A stretch of 64,000 nucleotides of DNA from contig NSIL01000009.1 in NCBI GenBank assembly GCA_002737365.1, forward strand, positions 1 through 64,000. Reading direction: 5' to 3'. Under the pieces are notes generated by a model. That model saw only the letters and a program-made list of their open reading frames with translations, had not been told where the DNA came from and did no database searches. The stretch is from Acidobacterium sp. (lineage in GTDB: Bacteria; Acidobacteriota; Vicinamibacteria; Vicinamibacterales; UBA2999). Positions 35,701 through 44,669 of the stretch are shown here, one piece after another (the stretch's first letter is position 1; each line of letters starts with the position of its first letter). The position numbers were made by a program, and so were the translations under genes.

Positions 35701-37107
35701 TTACTTCTTCAGTTCGGCCAGCACCGCGTCGATCATTTTCTTGGCATCGCCAAACAACATCTGCGTGTTGTCCTTGTAGAAGAGCGGATTGTCGACGCCC
35801 GCGTAGCCGCTGGCCATGCCGCGCTTCATCACAATGCAGGTCTTGGCCTTCCACACTTCCAGGATCGGCATGCCGAAGATCGGGCTCGACGGATCATCGA
35901 GCGCGCCCGGATTGACGATGTCGTTGGCGCCGCAGACGATCACGACGTCAGTGTCGGGGAAGTCGTGGTTGATTTCTTCCATCTCGAGCACGATGTCATA
36001 CGGCACTTTCGCCTCGGCCAGCAACACGTTCATGTGGCCGGGCAGGCGGCCGGCGACCGGGTGGATGGCGAAGCGCACGTTGGCGCCCTTGTCGCGAAGA
36101 ATCTTCGTGACCTCATACATCGGGTGCTGCGCCTGGGCCACGGCCATGCCGTAACCGGGAACGACGACCACGCTCTTGGCCTCGCGCAGCAGTTCCGCCG
36201 TCTCTGCGGCGGTGATGCTGTTGACCTCGCCGGCCGGCTGCGCGCCGGCGGCCGGGGCCTTGCCTTCCTCAGCACCGAAGCCGCCCAGAATCACGCTGAT
36301 GAACGAGCGGTTCATGGCGTGGCACATGATGTAGCTCAGGATCGCGCCGCTTGATCCCACCAGGGCGCCGGTGATGATCAGCAGGTCGTTCTCGAGCATG
36401 AACCCCGCCGCCGCCGCCGCCCAACCCGAATAGCTGTTGAGCATCGACACCACCACCGGCATATCAGCGCCGCCGATCGCCATCACCAGGTGGATGCCGA
36501 GCAGCGACGCGACTACGGCGGCAATGATCAAGGGCTGCAGTGCCGCGCCGTGTTCGGCAGTCACGAACAGGAAGCCGAGGAACACGCAGGCCAGCAGTGC
36601 CACCAGGTTCAGGAGGTGGCGACCCGGCAACAGCAGCGGCCGGCTGCCGAGCAACCCCTGCAGCTTGCCGAACGCGATGATCGAGCCGGTGAAGGTCACC
36701 GCGCCGACGAACACGCCGATGAAGGTCTCCACCGCGTGGATGGTTGCTTCGACACCCTCCAGCGTGTTGGCCGGATCGAGCGTGCCGCCAAAGCCGACCA
36801 GCACCGCGGCCAAGCCGACGAAACTGTGGAGCACGGCCACCAGTTGCGGCATGTTGGTCATCTCGACGCGCGCGGCCAGGGCGGCGCCGATGCCGCCGCC
36901 GATCACCAGCGCGCCGATCAGCACGCCGTAGTTGCCGGCATGCGGGCCAACGGCCGTGACGCCGACGGCCAGCGCCATGCCGAGCATGCCAAACAGGTTG
37001 CCACGGCGCGCCGATCCCTGCTGCGACAGCCCACCGAGGCTTTGGATGAAGAGAATGCCCGCCGCGAGATAGGCGATGGTGACGAGAGTCTCAGGCAACG
37101 TGATCAT
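35701..37107 (-). CDS. pntB: NAD(P) transhydrogenase subunit beta
   Basis: 468 residues from ATG 37107, the normal PntB size. About nine membrane segments (domain II) are followed by the NADP(H)-binding domain [50 protein letters not shown] and [19 protein letters not shown]. With PntA it uses the proton gradient to make NADPH from NADH. Start overlaps the pntA stop by four bases. The longer frame upstream is a shadow of pntA. Confidence 0.96.
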   Translation of the reverse strand: MITLPETLVTIAYLAAGILFIQSLGGLSQQGSARRGNLFGMLGMALAVGVTAVGPHAGNYGVLIGALVIGGGIGAALAARVEMTNMPQLVAVLHSFVGLAAVLVGFGGTLDPANTLEGVEATIHAVETFIGVFVGAVTFTGSIIAFGKLQGLLGSRPLLLPGRHLLNLVALLACVFLGFLFVTAEHGAALQPLIIAAVVASLLGIHLVMAIGGADMPVVVSMLNSYSGWAAAAAGFMLENDLLIITGALVGSSGAILSYIMCHAMNRSFISVILGGFGAEEGKAPAAGAQPAGEVNSITAAETAELLREAKSVVVVPGYGMAVAQAQHPMYEVTKILRDKGANVRFAIHPVAGRLPGHMNVLLAEAKVPYDIVLEMEEINHDFPDTDVVIVCGANDIVNPGALDDPSSPIFGMPILEVWKAKTCIVMKRGMASGYAGVDNPLFYKDNTQMLFGDAKKMIDAVLAELKK

Positions 37108-38660
37108 CGCCTGAACATCTTCAACATTCTGTGTGTGACCATGAAGCCGCCAACGATGTTGATGGTGGCGAGCAGGATCGCCGCGGCGCCGACGAGCACG
37201 ACCGGCGAGGTCAGCGGGCCGCTCAACTGCAGCATGCCGCCCAGCACGATGATGCCGCTGATGGCGTTGGTGACGCTCATGAGCGGCGTGTGCAGCGCCG
37301 GTGTGACGTTCCACACCACCTGCCAGCCGATGATCACCGCCAGCGCGAACACCGTGAGGTGCGACAGGAACGCCGGTGGTGCGACCATGCCGAGCGCCAC
37401 CAGCGCGACGGCGGCCAGCACCGCGAAGACCGGTCCCGCTGCGCCACCAGAGGCCGGCGCCTTCGCGGCCGCCGCGGCCGCGGGCGGCGCAATCACCTTC
37501 GGTTCGGGCGACAACCCGACCGGCGGCCGCGCCGGGGGCGGCCACAGCAGTTCGCCGTCACGCAGCACCAGCGCGCCACGCACCACTTCATCCGCGAGAT
37601 CCAGGTGGAAGTGGCTGGCGCCGCCGAGGTCCGACAGCAAGTGCGTCAGGTTGTTGCCGAACAGGAAGCTCGCGGTCGGCGCGAGGCGGCTCGGCAGATC
37701 GGTGTAGCCCAGAATGTGCACGCCGTATTTCTGGACGACGTTGCCAGGGTCGGTGAGGGCGCAGTTGCCACCGTTCTCGGCCGCGAGGTCGACGATTACC
37801 GACCCCTTCTTCATCGCCTTGACCATCTCCTCGGTGATCAGGATCGGCGCGGGCCGATTGGGAATCAGCGCCGTGGTGATGATGATGTCGACGTCCTTGG
37901 CCTGAGCCAGGAACATCGCCATTTCAGCCTTGATGAACGCCGGGCTCATCTCCTTGGCGTAGCCGCCAGTGCCTTCACCGTCTTCCTCGACGTTGAGCTC
38001 AATGAACTCCGCGCCCATGCTCTTCACTTGCTCTTTCACGGTCGGCCGGGTGTCGAAGGCGCGGACTATGGCGCCCATGCCGCGCGCCGCACCAATGGCC
38101 GCGAGCCCGGCGACACCGGCCCCGATCACCAGTACCTTCGCCGCCGGCACCCGGCCGGCTGCCGTCATCTGGCCGGTAAAGAAACGCCCGTAGAAACTGG
38201 CCGCCTCGACCACCGCGCGGTAGCCGGCGATGTTGGCCATCGACGACAGCGCGTCCATCTTCTGCGCCCGTGAGATGCGCGGAATCTGATCGACGGCGAT
38301 GGCCGTCGCCTTGCGCGCCGCCAGCCGGTCGATGATGTCCGTGTTCTTGCCCGGATACAGAAAACAGATCAGCGTCCCGCCCTCGCGGATCAGTTCGGCC
38401 TCGTGCACGCCCAGGACGGGATGCGCCGCGGGTGGCTGCACCTTGAGGACGATGTCGCCGGCCTGCCAAATCTCGCGGGTGCCGGTGACGATTTCGGCGC
38501 CGGCTGCCGCGTAGTCATCGTCGCCGAACGAGGCGGCCGCGCCGGCATCGTGTTCGAGCGCGACGCGGAAGCCCAGCTTGACGAGTTTGGCGACGTTTTC
38601 AGGGGTGACTGCGACCCGGCGTTCGCCGGGGCGGCATTCTCTCGGGACTGCGAGCTTCAT
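37104..38660 (-). CDS. pntA: NAD(P) transhydrogenase subunit alpha
   Basis: 518 residues. Domain I (NAD(H) binding) has [59 protein letters not shown] and [12 protein letters not shown]. Ala/Pro-rich linker about 395-412, then four membrane helices (415-518), so it is the single-chain alpha type as in E. coli rather than the split alpha1/alpha2. Lies 33 bases downstream of the MATE gene. Confidence 0.96.
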   Translation of the reverse strand: MKLAVPRECRPGERRVAVTPENVAKLVKLGFRVALEHDAGAAASFGDDDYAAAGAEIVTGTREIWQAGDIVLKVQPPAAHPVLGVHEAELIREGGTLICFLYPGKNTDIIDRLAARKATAIAVDQIPRISRAQKMDALSSMANIAGYRAVVEAASFYGRFFTGQMTAAGRVPAAKVLVIGAGVAGLAAIGAARGMGAIVRAFDTRPTVKEQVKSMGAEFIELNVEEDGEGTGGYAKEMSPAFIKAEMAMFLAQAKDVDIIITTALIPNRPAPILITEEMVKAMKKGSVIVDLAAENGGNCALTDPGNVVQKYGVHILGYTDLPSRLAPTASFLFGNNLTHLLSDLGGASHFHLDLADEVVRGALVLRDGELLWPPPARPPVGLSPEPKVIAPPAAAAAAKAPASGGAAGPVFAVLAAVALVALGMVAPPAFLSHLTVFALAVIIGWQVVWNVTPALHTPLMSVTNAISGIIVLGGMLQLSGPLTSPVVLVGAAAILLATINIVGGFMVTHRMLKMFRR

Positions 38661-38686
38661 GTGCGTGGCGATTATATAGGCACTAA

Positions 38687-38710
38687 CAGGAGATCAAGAG
38701 CTAAGGAGAG
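38687..38710. repeat. CT-rich motif, copy 3 (reverse strand)
   Basis: CAGGAGATCAAGAGCTAAGG and AGAG; its complement has the same TGATCTC/TTAG words as 13890 and 25625. It covers the MATE stop codon and encodes its last residues. Confidence 0.4.
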
Positions 38711-39656
38711 CGGCTCCCGCCAGCTTGATCCTGAACTCCCGCTGCAGCAACACGAGGTTGAGCGCCATCTGGAGCGTCGTCGAGACCACGGTGAACCACC
38801 AGATCCAGGTCAGCGCGAATTCGGGACGGCCCGACAGGACCACGGCCGGCGCGATGCCGACGATAATCCGGAGGAACGACGTCGCCAGCGACGGCAGCGT
38901 ATTGCCCATGCCCTGGAACATGCTGGCGGAGACAAACGTGATGCCCGAGGCGACAAAGTTGAGCGTCACGATGTGTAGGTAGTCCACCCCGACCTGCAGC
39001 ACCTCAGGATCTGAGCTGAAGATGCCGATTAACTGCGGCGCGGCCAGGTAGACGCCAATGCCGGCCGGTAGCATGAAGGCCGCGGCGATCGACGCCGCCG
39101 TCTTGAAGACTTCGCGGACGCGGTCGCCTTGCTTCGCCCCGAAATTCTGGCCGGCGACCGGCGCCACGGCAAAGCCAAGCGCCACGATCGGAAGAAACAC
39201 CGACTGAACGAACCGGAAGCCCACGCCGAATCCGGCCTGCGCTGCGGCGCCGAAGCGGCGGCTAATCGCATACACAACCACCATGTAAACGCCCATCAAG
39301 CCGAACTCGACCCCTGCCGGCAGCCCAATCTTCAGCATCTGCCCCCACACCCGGAACTCGGGCTTCCAGTCGGAGCAGTGGAAGCGCAGGCACGCGTCGC
39401 GATCAGCAAAGTAGAACGAAATCCAGATCACACCGACGGCCACGGCCACGAACGTGGCCACCGCCGCGCCCATGGCGACGATGGCGAACTGCAGCGCCAT
39501 GGCGGGAATGAACCACAGCAGGTATTCCTCGGTCAGCGTCTGCATGGCCGCGTCGGCGCTGATGCCCACGGCCGCGACCGCGTCGGTGCCGAGCCGGCCC
39601 ACCCAGAACAAATCGACCAGCACGTAGAGCGCCTGGAAGACCATGCTGACGAGCAT
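38694..39656 (-). pseudogene. MATE-family efflux protein with internal deletions and a lost start
   Basis: 320 residues from ATG 39656 against about 450 for the family. Homology begins earlier: the frame upstream reads DLTTGSLTGHLLKTTSF (to about 39710) but has no start codon before the stop of the SRPBCC gene. Inside, VGRLGTDAVAAVGISAD joins directly to AAMQTLTEEYLLWFIP, losing the first repeat's middle helices, and VAMGAAV joins to ATFVAVAVGVIW, losing the LRGTGNF-type segment. The second half (FRVWGQMLKIGLPAGVEFGL onward) is intact. The tail GAALLSS is made by a CT-rich repeat. Confidence 0.65.
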
Positions 39657-39719
39657 GAAGCTGGTGGTTTTCAGGAGGTGCCCGGTGAGGGAACCGGTGG
39701 TGAGATCCTGCTGGGGTGA

Positions 39720-40205
39720 TTATAGTCGGTCGATCTGCACCGCGATCGGCCCCCGGGCCTCGACCTGGAACTGCTTCAGGATCTGGTGTTGCCGAAAGGT
39801 GAAGATGCGCTGTAGATCGCGTTTCACCATCAGCCCATGCATCAGCGCGCCGCCGATCGGAGAGTAGAGCACGGTGTCCTCGACCAGGGTGCCGCCATCG
39901 ACCGCGGCGAAGGTGTGGGTGTGGTGCCAGCGCCAGTACGGGCCCCACAACTGCTCGTCAACGAATCGTGCCGGGGGCGTCCAGTCACTGATCCGCGTGC
40001 GCCACGGCACCGGCAGGCCGCGGACGATGATCAGGTAGTCGATGATCGCGCCAGGCCGCATCACGATTGGTTGCGGAGTGCGGATGCGAAAGCTTAACCA
40101 CGGTGGCGTCAGCTTCTGCAGGTTGGCGGCATCGGCGAAGAATGCGAACGTTTCGTCGAGCGGCCGCGCCACGAACAGCCGGGTGTTGAGCCGATATTTG
40201 GCCAT
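39720..40205 (-). CDS. SRPBCC (START-like) ligand-binding family protein
   Basis: 161 residues from ATG 40205. The start ARPLDETFAFFADAANLQKLTP, the RPGAIIDYLI strand, WRTRISDWTPP and WGPYWRWHHTHTFAAV are typical of SRPBCC proteins of the ligand-binding type related to YfhH/TIGR01777-associated domains. Ligand unknown. Starts ~40 bases after the end of the glycosyltransferase remnant; its stop is followed in the same frame by the MATE remnant. Confidence 0.75.
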   Translation of the reverse strand: MAKYRLNTRLFVARPLDETFAFFADAANLQKLTPPWLSFRIRTPQPIVMRPGAIIDYLIIVRGLPVPWRTRISDWTPPARFVDEQLWGPYWRWHHTHTFAAVDGGTLVEDTVLYSPIGGALMHGLMVKRDLQRIFTFRQHQILKQFQVEARGPIAVQIDRL

Positions 40206-40243
40206 CGTTATTATGACGCCAGTGCCGAAACGAGCGGTGCAAC

Positions 40244-40491
40244 TCAGTCCGCGAAGGCGTCCACAATCTCGCGAGCGCATGGCGGAGCCGCTCCTGCGCC
40301 GCCGGATCGGCCAGCACCGCCGTGATCCGCGCCACGGCGTCGTCCGCGGAGTCGTACATCAGGGCCGCCTCATGGCCGACAATCTCCATCTGGCCCCCGC
40401 CCTTCGACACCCACACGATGACGCCGGCTCGCGCCAGTTCAGCCGTTGCCATCCCGAAGTGCTCTTCGCGGCGTTCAATCGCACCATGCCG
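40244..40491 (-). pseudogene. C-terminal remnant of a GT4-family glycosyltransferase
   Basis: Minus-strand frame REEHFGMATAELARAGVIVW followed by GGGQMEIVGHEAALMYDS matches the donor-binding end of GT4 glycosyltransferases. The N-terminal ~300 residues are absent; the frame is closed by a stop at 40492-40494. Near the 3' end the natural finish REIVDAFAD and stop (40244-40246) is in another frame, so a frameshift is also likely. The lost part would have extended into the place now held by the divergent formate-THF ligase remnant. Confidence 0.6.
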
Positions 40492-40602
40492 TCAGCCGCG
40501 ATCGCGATGTGGACGAAGCTGGCGGCCGCGGCCAAGTTCGCCACCGCCCGTTTGCCGCTCGTCGTCGTCCGGTCTGGACCTGCCCATGAAGACCGCCGAG
40601 CC

Positions 40603-41874
40603 GGCGACTTCCACGCCATCACCGCGGCGCACAACCTGCTGGCGGCGCTGCTCGACACGCACCTGCACTTCGGCAACGACTTGCGGATTAATCCGCAGGA
40701 GATTCTGTGGCCGCGCTGCATGGACCTGAACGACCGCGCGCTGCGGCGTATTGCCACCGGCCTCGGCGGCCGCGCGAATGGGCCCGCGCGCGAGACCGGA
40801 TTCGTGATTACCGCGGCGTCGGAGATCATGGCCATTCTGGCCTTGTCGGAAGGCCGCGCTGACCTCCGCCAACGCCTCGCGCGCATCGTCGTCGGCTTCA
40901 ACTACGACGGTGCGCCGGTCACGGCGAATGACCTCAAGGCCGTTGGTCCGATGATGGTGTTGCTGAATGACGCGGTGTTGCCAAACCTGGTGCAGACCAA
41001 CGAGGGCGCACCGGCCATCGTGCATTTCGGGCCATTCGCCAATATCGCGCATGGCACGAGCAGTGTGCTGGCGCAGCGCATCGGCCTCCACCTGGCCGAC
41101 TACGTCGTCAACGAAACGGGGTTTGCGGCTGATCTCGGCGCCGAGAAGTTCTTCGACCTGGTCATGCCGATGTGTGGTCACGTGCCCGCCGCGGCAGCGG
41201 TGATCGTCACGCTCAAGGCACTGCGGACGCAGGGCGGTGCGCCCGATGGTCCGCTCGAGCCGGGCTTTCCCAATCTGGCGCGGCATCTCGACAACCTGAA
41301 ACGCTGGGGTGTGCCGGCCGTGATCGCCTTGAATCGTTTCCCAGGCGATACGGCTTCGGATCTCGAACAGGTGATGAGCTATTGCCGCTCGCTCGGTGCC
41401 GACGTGGCGCTGGCCGAGGGCTACACCAAGGGCGGCGCCGGTATGACGGATCTGGCGCACAAGCTCGTGGCGGCGGCCCAGGCTTCGGATCCGGCGGCGG
41501 TGAAACCGATTTACTCCCCGGTGCAAACGCTCGAGGAGAAGATCACCGCCGTCGCGACACAAATCTACGGCGCCGCGCGGGCGTGGTTCAAACCGGCGGC
41601 AAAGACGCGACTGGCGAAGCTCGCGACGCTTGGCTACGGCCCGCTGCCCGTGTGCATCGCCAAGACGCAGTACTCGTTTACCGCCGACCCCAAGCAGATG
41701 GGCGCCCCGTCGGGGTGGACGCTGAACGTCGGCGAGGTCACGTTGTCGGCCGGTGCCGGTTTCGTCGTCGCCATTGCCGGCAGCATGATGCTGATGCCGG
41801 GATTGGGCACAGTACCGCAAGCCCAGAAGCTGGACGTGGACGACCGAGGCGCGATGATCGGCATGGATTATTAA
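40603..41874 (+). pseudogene. fhs: formate-tetrahydrofolate ligase lacking its N-terminal ATP-binding part
   Basis: From 40603 the frame is clearly formate-THF ligase: GDFHAITAAHNLLAALLD, MDLNDRALRRIATGLGG, VGPMMVLLNDAVLPN, VLAQRIGLHLADYVVNETGF, ADLGAEKFFDL, PAVIALNRFPGDT, LGYGPLPVCIAKTQYS and the end LPQ-like VPQAQKLDVDDRG. The first ~120-150 residues of the family, with the P-loop (TPxGEGKTT), are missing. Upstream in-frame sequence to 40042 is unrelated. Without the P-loop the enzyme cannot activate formate. The junction is with the GT4 remnant. Confidence 0.72.
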
Positions 41875-41903
41875 CCTGTCGATTTTCCTGACCACCGTTC
41901 GTC

Positions 41904-42185
41904 ATGTTGCTACCCGACGCCGGAGCCTTGCCGCCCGACCTCAGCCCTGAACAGATCCAGGCGATCATCGAACGCTATGTCAGCTGGAGGCAGAAGGTCG
42001 CCACCGGCCGCGGGAGAGTCGGTTCGCCAACAGTTACCGACGGCCCGTTTGCCGAGTCGTGCGAAGTGATTGGCGGGATCTTCATGGTTGAGGCGGCCAG
42101 CTTCGACGAAGTGGTCGAGCTCAGCAAGGACTGCCCCCACCTCGACTTCGGCACCATCGAGTTCCGCGAAGTCAAACCGACGTAA
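41904..42185 (+). pseudogene. YCII-domain protein with a central deletion
   Basis: 93 residues. LPPDLSPEQIQAIIERYVSW and VTDGPFAESCEVIGGIFMVE with PHLDFGTIEFREV are the two ends of a YCII/DGPF-type protein (about 115-120 residues). The strand between them, normally a GxLVGGxxL region, is reduced to a few residues (ATGRGRVGSP). The first residues of strand 1 may also be lost. In many bacteria this family is encoded next to a SigJ/SigF-like sigma factor, as here. It may still fold, but its length is unusual. Confidence 0.55.
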
Positions 42186-42489
42186 GTGGCCAGCGACTCG
42201 ATCGCACTTGTTGGTCATCTGTTCCGCCGCCAGACAGGACAGATGGTCGCCAGGCTGACCCGAACCCTCGGGTCGCGCCACCTTGCCATGGCCGAGGACG
42301 CGGTCCAGGCCGCCGCCGGCGCGCGATACCCTCGAACGCTATCCGTTGCTGCCGGCCGTCGAGGCCGAACTCTGGCGCGAGGCCGGCGACCGGGTGCGGG
42401 CCGCCGCCAGCTACCGGTCGGCGCTCACCCTGGCAAGGCCGGCCCCCGAGCAACGGTGGCTGACCACTCGGCTGACGCATCTCGTATAA
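42186..42489 (+). pseudogene. remnant of an ECF-type (DUF6596/SigJ-like) RNA polymerase sigma factor
   Basis: GTG 42186 directly follows the YCII stop. The first ~40 residues (VGHLFRRQTGQMVARLTRTL, HLAMAEDAVQ) match the N-terminus of region 2 of the sigma factors that accompany YCII proteins. In the +1 frame from about 42322 the sequence becomes ERYPLLPAVEAELWREAG and SYRSALTLARPAPEQRWLT, the TPR-like C-terminus of the same proteins, ending at 42489. About 330 codons of the middle are absent and the halves are out of frame. Confidence 0.6.
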
Positions 42490-42490
42490 T
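42485..42490 (+). promoter_or_regulatory. consensus TATAAT -10 box, 11 bases before the GNAT start
   Basis: TATAAT is followed by 11 bases and then GTG 42502. Transcription would start at about 42497, leaving almost no leader. The box overlaps the stop region of the sigma-factor remnant. Confidence 0.5.
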
Positions 42491-42501
42491 TCTCCCGACC
42501 C

Positions 42502-43098
42502 GTGGACTACCTGATCAAACAATACGCGCTTGAGCCCGGTGCGCTGGAGATCCAGTACATCGAGGAGTACTTCGGCGAGTTTCCACGCCGCAAGACGGCC
42601 GCCGAGATTATCGAGCGGTTGCACAATCGCGAATCGCTGATCCTGATGGCGGAAGCGCCGCTCCCCGATGACCCCTCGGGCGCGCTGGTGCCGGTGTCCT
42701 ACAAGATCGTCCACGAGATCCGCCATGACGAGTTGGTGCCGAAGCTTCGCGACCTGGTTGATCGGCTGACCGGTCCGGTCTCGTTCGACGGCCGTCGCAT
42801 TCTCTATTCGTGGATTGGCGGCACGCGGCGCGACTGGCGCGGCCAGGGCCACTTTCGCGCGCTGACCGAAGAAACCGAAGTCTGGGCGCAGGCGGCCGGC
42901 TTCGAGGAAGTCGTCGTCAAGACCAAGAACCGCCATTACGACATGCGCGCCGTCCTCGCGCAGTTGCACTTCAACGTCGTCAAGCACGAGCCGAACCTGA
43001 ATGACCGCGCTGAGTCCAAGGTCTATCTGAGCAAGCTGTTGCCGGCAGAATTGGCCCACCGCCACCGCAGCGTTCGCACCGTCGTCTACTCGGAGTAA
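42502..43098 (+). CDS. GNAT-family N-acetyltransferase
   Basis: 198 residues from GTG 42502. SYKIVHEIRHDELVPK is the core strand pair, and WIGGTRRDWRGQGHFRALTE is the acetyl-CoA loop (RxxGxG/H), with KTKNRHYDMRAVLAQLHFNV as the closing helix seen in a subgroup of acyl transferases. Substrate unknown. The frame is complete and the following OsmC gene starts 22 bases later. Confidence 0.75.
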   Translation: MDYLIKQYALEPGALEIQYIEEYFGEFPRRKTAAEIIERLHNRESLILMAEAPLPDDPSGALVPVSYKIVHEIRHDELVPKLRDLVDRLTGPVSFDGRRILYSWIGGTRRDWRGQGHFRALTEETEVWAQAAGFEEVVVKTKNRHYDMRAVLAQLHFNVVKHEPNLNDRAESKVYLSKLLPAELAHRHRSVRTVVYSE

Positions 43099-43120
43099 TG
43101 CGGGCGCGCCAGCCGGGAAC

Positions 43121-43525
43121 ATGCCGCCGCCAATCACCGCCACATTGACCTGGCAAGGCGATCTTCGCTTCGCCACCCGCACCAGCACGAGCGAAATCAT
43201 GCTTGATAGCGATGGCACCGTCGGCCCCTCGCCCGTGGAGGCGTTGGCCATGGCACTGGCGGGCTGCATGGCGATTGATGTCGCCGACATTGTGACGAAG
43301 GGTCGCCATCCCTTCACCGCCCTCGAGGCGACCATCGTCGGACAGCGCCGGGAGGAGCCGCCCCGCCATTTCACCGGCTTCACACTGCACTTCATCATCA
43401 CCGGCACGGTGCCGGGCCACGCCATGGCGCGCGCGATCCAGTTGTCTCGAGACAAGTACTGCTCGGTCTGGCACTCGCTGCGCCAGGACCTTCAGTGCGA
43501 GACGTCGTTCGAGGTCCGCTCCTGA
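43121..43525 (+). CDS. OsmC family peroxidase-like protein
   Basis: 134 residues. The two conserved Cys are Cys49 in MALAGCMAID and Cys114 in DKYCSVWHS, as in OsmC/Ohr-type thiol peroxidases; SPVEALAMALAGC is typical of the OsmC-like (YhfA) branch. It likely reduces organic hydroperoxides. It is followed 5 bases later by the acyltransferase membrane protein. Confidence 0.85.
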   Translation: MPPPITATLTWQGDLRFATRTSTSEIMLDSDGTVGPSPVEALAMALAGCMAIDVADIVTKGRHPFTALEATIVGQRREEPPRHFTGFTLHFIITGTVPGHAMARAIQLSRDKYCSVWHSLRQDLQCETSFEVRS

Positions 43526-43530
43526 GCGCA

Positions 43531-44631
43531 GTGGATCGCAAGGTCTACCTGGATTGGCTGCGAGGCGTCGCGGTGATCGTCATGGTCATGGCGCACGTCA
43601 ACGACGCCTCGACCCGCGACGCTGATCGGCAAGGCGGGCTCTACATGCAGACGGTCTTCATCGCCGGTCTCGCCGCGCCACTGTTCTTGTTTCTCGCGGG
43701 GCTGTCGCTGTCGATGGCCGCCTCCATGCGTTCAGCGACGCTGAGCCACGTCGGTGCTGCACGCTTGGCGCTGACCCGCGGTGCACAAGTGCTGGCCCTG
43801 GCGTTCCTGTTCCGGCTGCAATCGCAGCTGCTCGGCTGGGGCGCCTTCAGCAACTTTCTGAAGGTCGACATCCTCAACGTCATGGGCCTCGCCATGATCG
43901 CCGCCGCGCTGCTATGGCGCGCATCCGAGTCGCGCCTGGTCCGGGTCGGGTTGTTCGCGGTGGCAACGCTCGCGGTCACCATGGGGACGCCGCTGATTCG
44001 CGAGGCGGGCAGCCTCGCGATCTTGCCCGATCCGATTGAGGCGTACCTCCGGCCGTTACCAGGGCGCACCAACTTTGCGCTGTTCCCCTGGGCGGGATTC
44101 CTGCTGGCCGGGGCGATCGCCGGCGAGGCCATTGACGCCGCTCGCACCAGGGGGCAGGAGATGCGGTTGCAGTGGTCGCTAGTGGCAGCCGGCGCCGCGG
44201 GCATTGGCCTTGGCTACGCCGCGTCGTTCCAGCCGTCGATCTATCCGGTCGCGAACTTCTGGACCAGTTCGCCGACGTTCTTCTTCATTCGTTTGGGAAT
44301 CTGCATCGCCCTGGTGCCGATCTCACGCGCGATCGACCTGTTCCACGTGTTCATGCGCAGCAGCTACCCGGGCATCTTTTCAATGGATACCCCTGGGCGC
44401 GTGGTCGCCACGCTGGGCCGGTCGTCGCTTTTTGTTTACTGGATTCACGTCGAGATGGTCTACGGCGTGCTGGGCCGCCCGTTTCGCCGCAGCCTGACAC
44501 TGGAAGCGTCGCTGGGGGCCACGGTCGTGCTGTGCCTGGTCCTCTACGCCATCGTCCAGTGGAAGAACCGCATGATGGCCGGCGCCAAACTCACCGGCCC
44601 CTTCCGCATCTTCGCGCCGGTCCTGAAGTAA
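43531..44631 (+). CDS. membrane acyltransferase (DUF1624/heparan-alpha-glucosaminide acetyltransferase-like)
   Basis: 366 residues from GTG 43531; the upstream in-frame codons overlap osmC. About ten hydrophobic segments. KVYLDWLRGVAVIVMVMAH is the family's opening helix with the conserved Asp-Trp-x-Arg-Gly and His. PLFLFLAGLSLSM follows, and the end RSSLFVYWIHVEMVYG has the second conserved His. These proteins move acyl groups across membranes to sugars. Acceptor not known. Confidence 0.75.
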   Translation: MDRKVYLDWLRGVAVIVMVMAHVNDASTRDADRQGGLYMQTVFIAGLAAPLFLFLAGLSLSMAASMRSATLSHVGAARLALTRGAQVLALAFLFRLQSQLLGWGAFSNFLKVDILNVMGLAMIAAALLWRASESRLVRVGLFAVATLAVTMGTPLIREAGSLAILPDPIEAYLRPLPGRTNFALFPWAGFLLAGAIAGEAIDAARTRGQEMRLQWSLVAAGAAGIGLGYAASFQPSIYPVANFWTSSPTFFFIRLGICIALVPISRAIDLFHVFMRSSYPGIFSMDTPGRVVATLGRSSLFVYWIHVEMVYGVLGRPFRRSLTLEASLGATVVLCLVLYAIVQWKNRMMAGAKLTGPFRIFAPVLK

Positions 44632-44669
44632 CGTCCACCTGCCATCAGCGAGCGCAGCGAGTCGAAGGG

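Noticed and set aside
40042-40602. In-frame upstream part of the formate-THF ligase frame (187 codons)
   Set aside because: It is antisense to the SRPBCC gene and the GT4 remnant, has no P-loop and no similarity to the missing N-terminus.
44644-44668. AGCGAGCGCAGCGAGTCGAAG word after the acyltransferase gene
   Set aside because: Looks like a low-complexity intergenic sequence; only one copy seen in the window.
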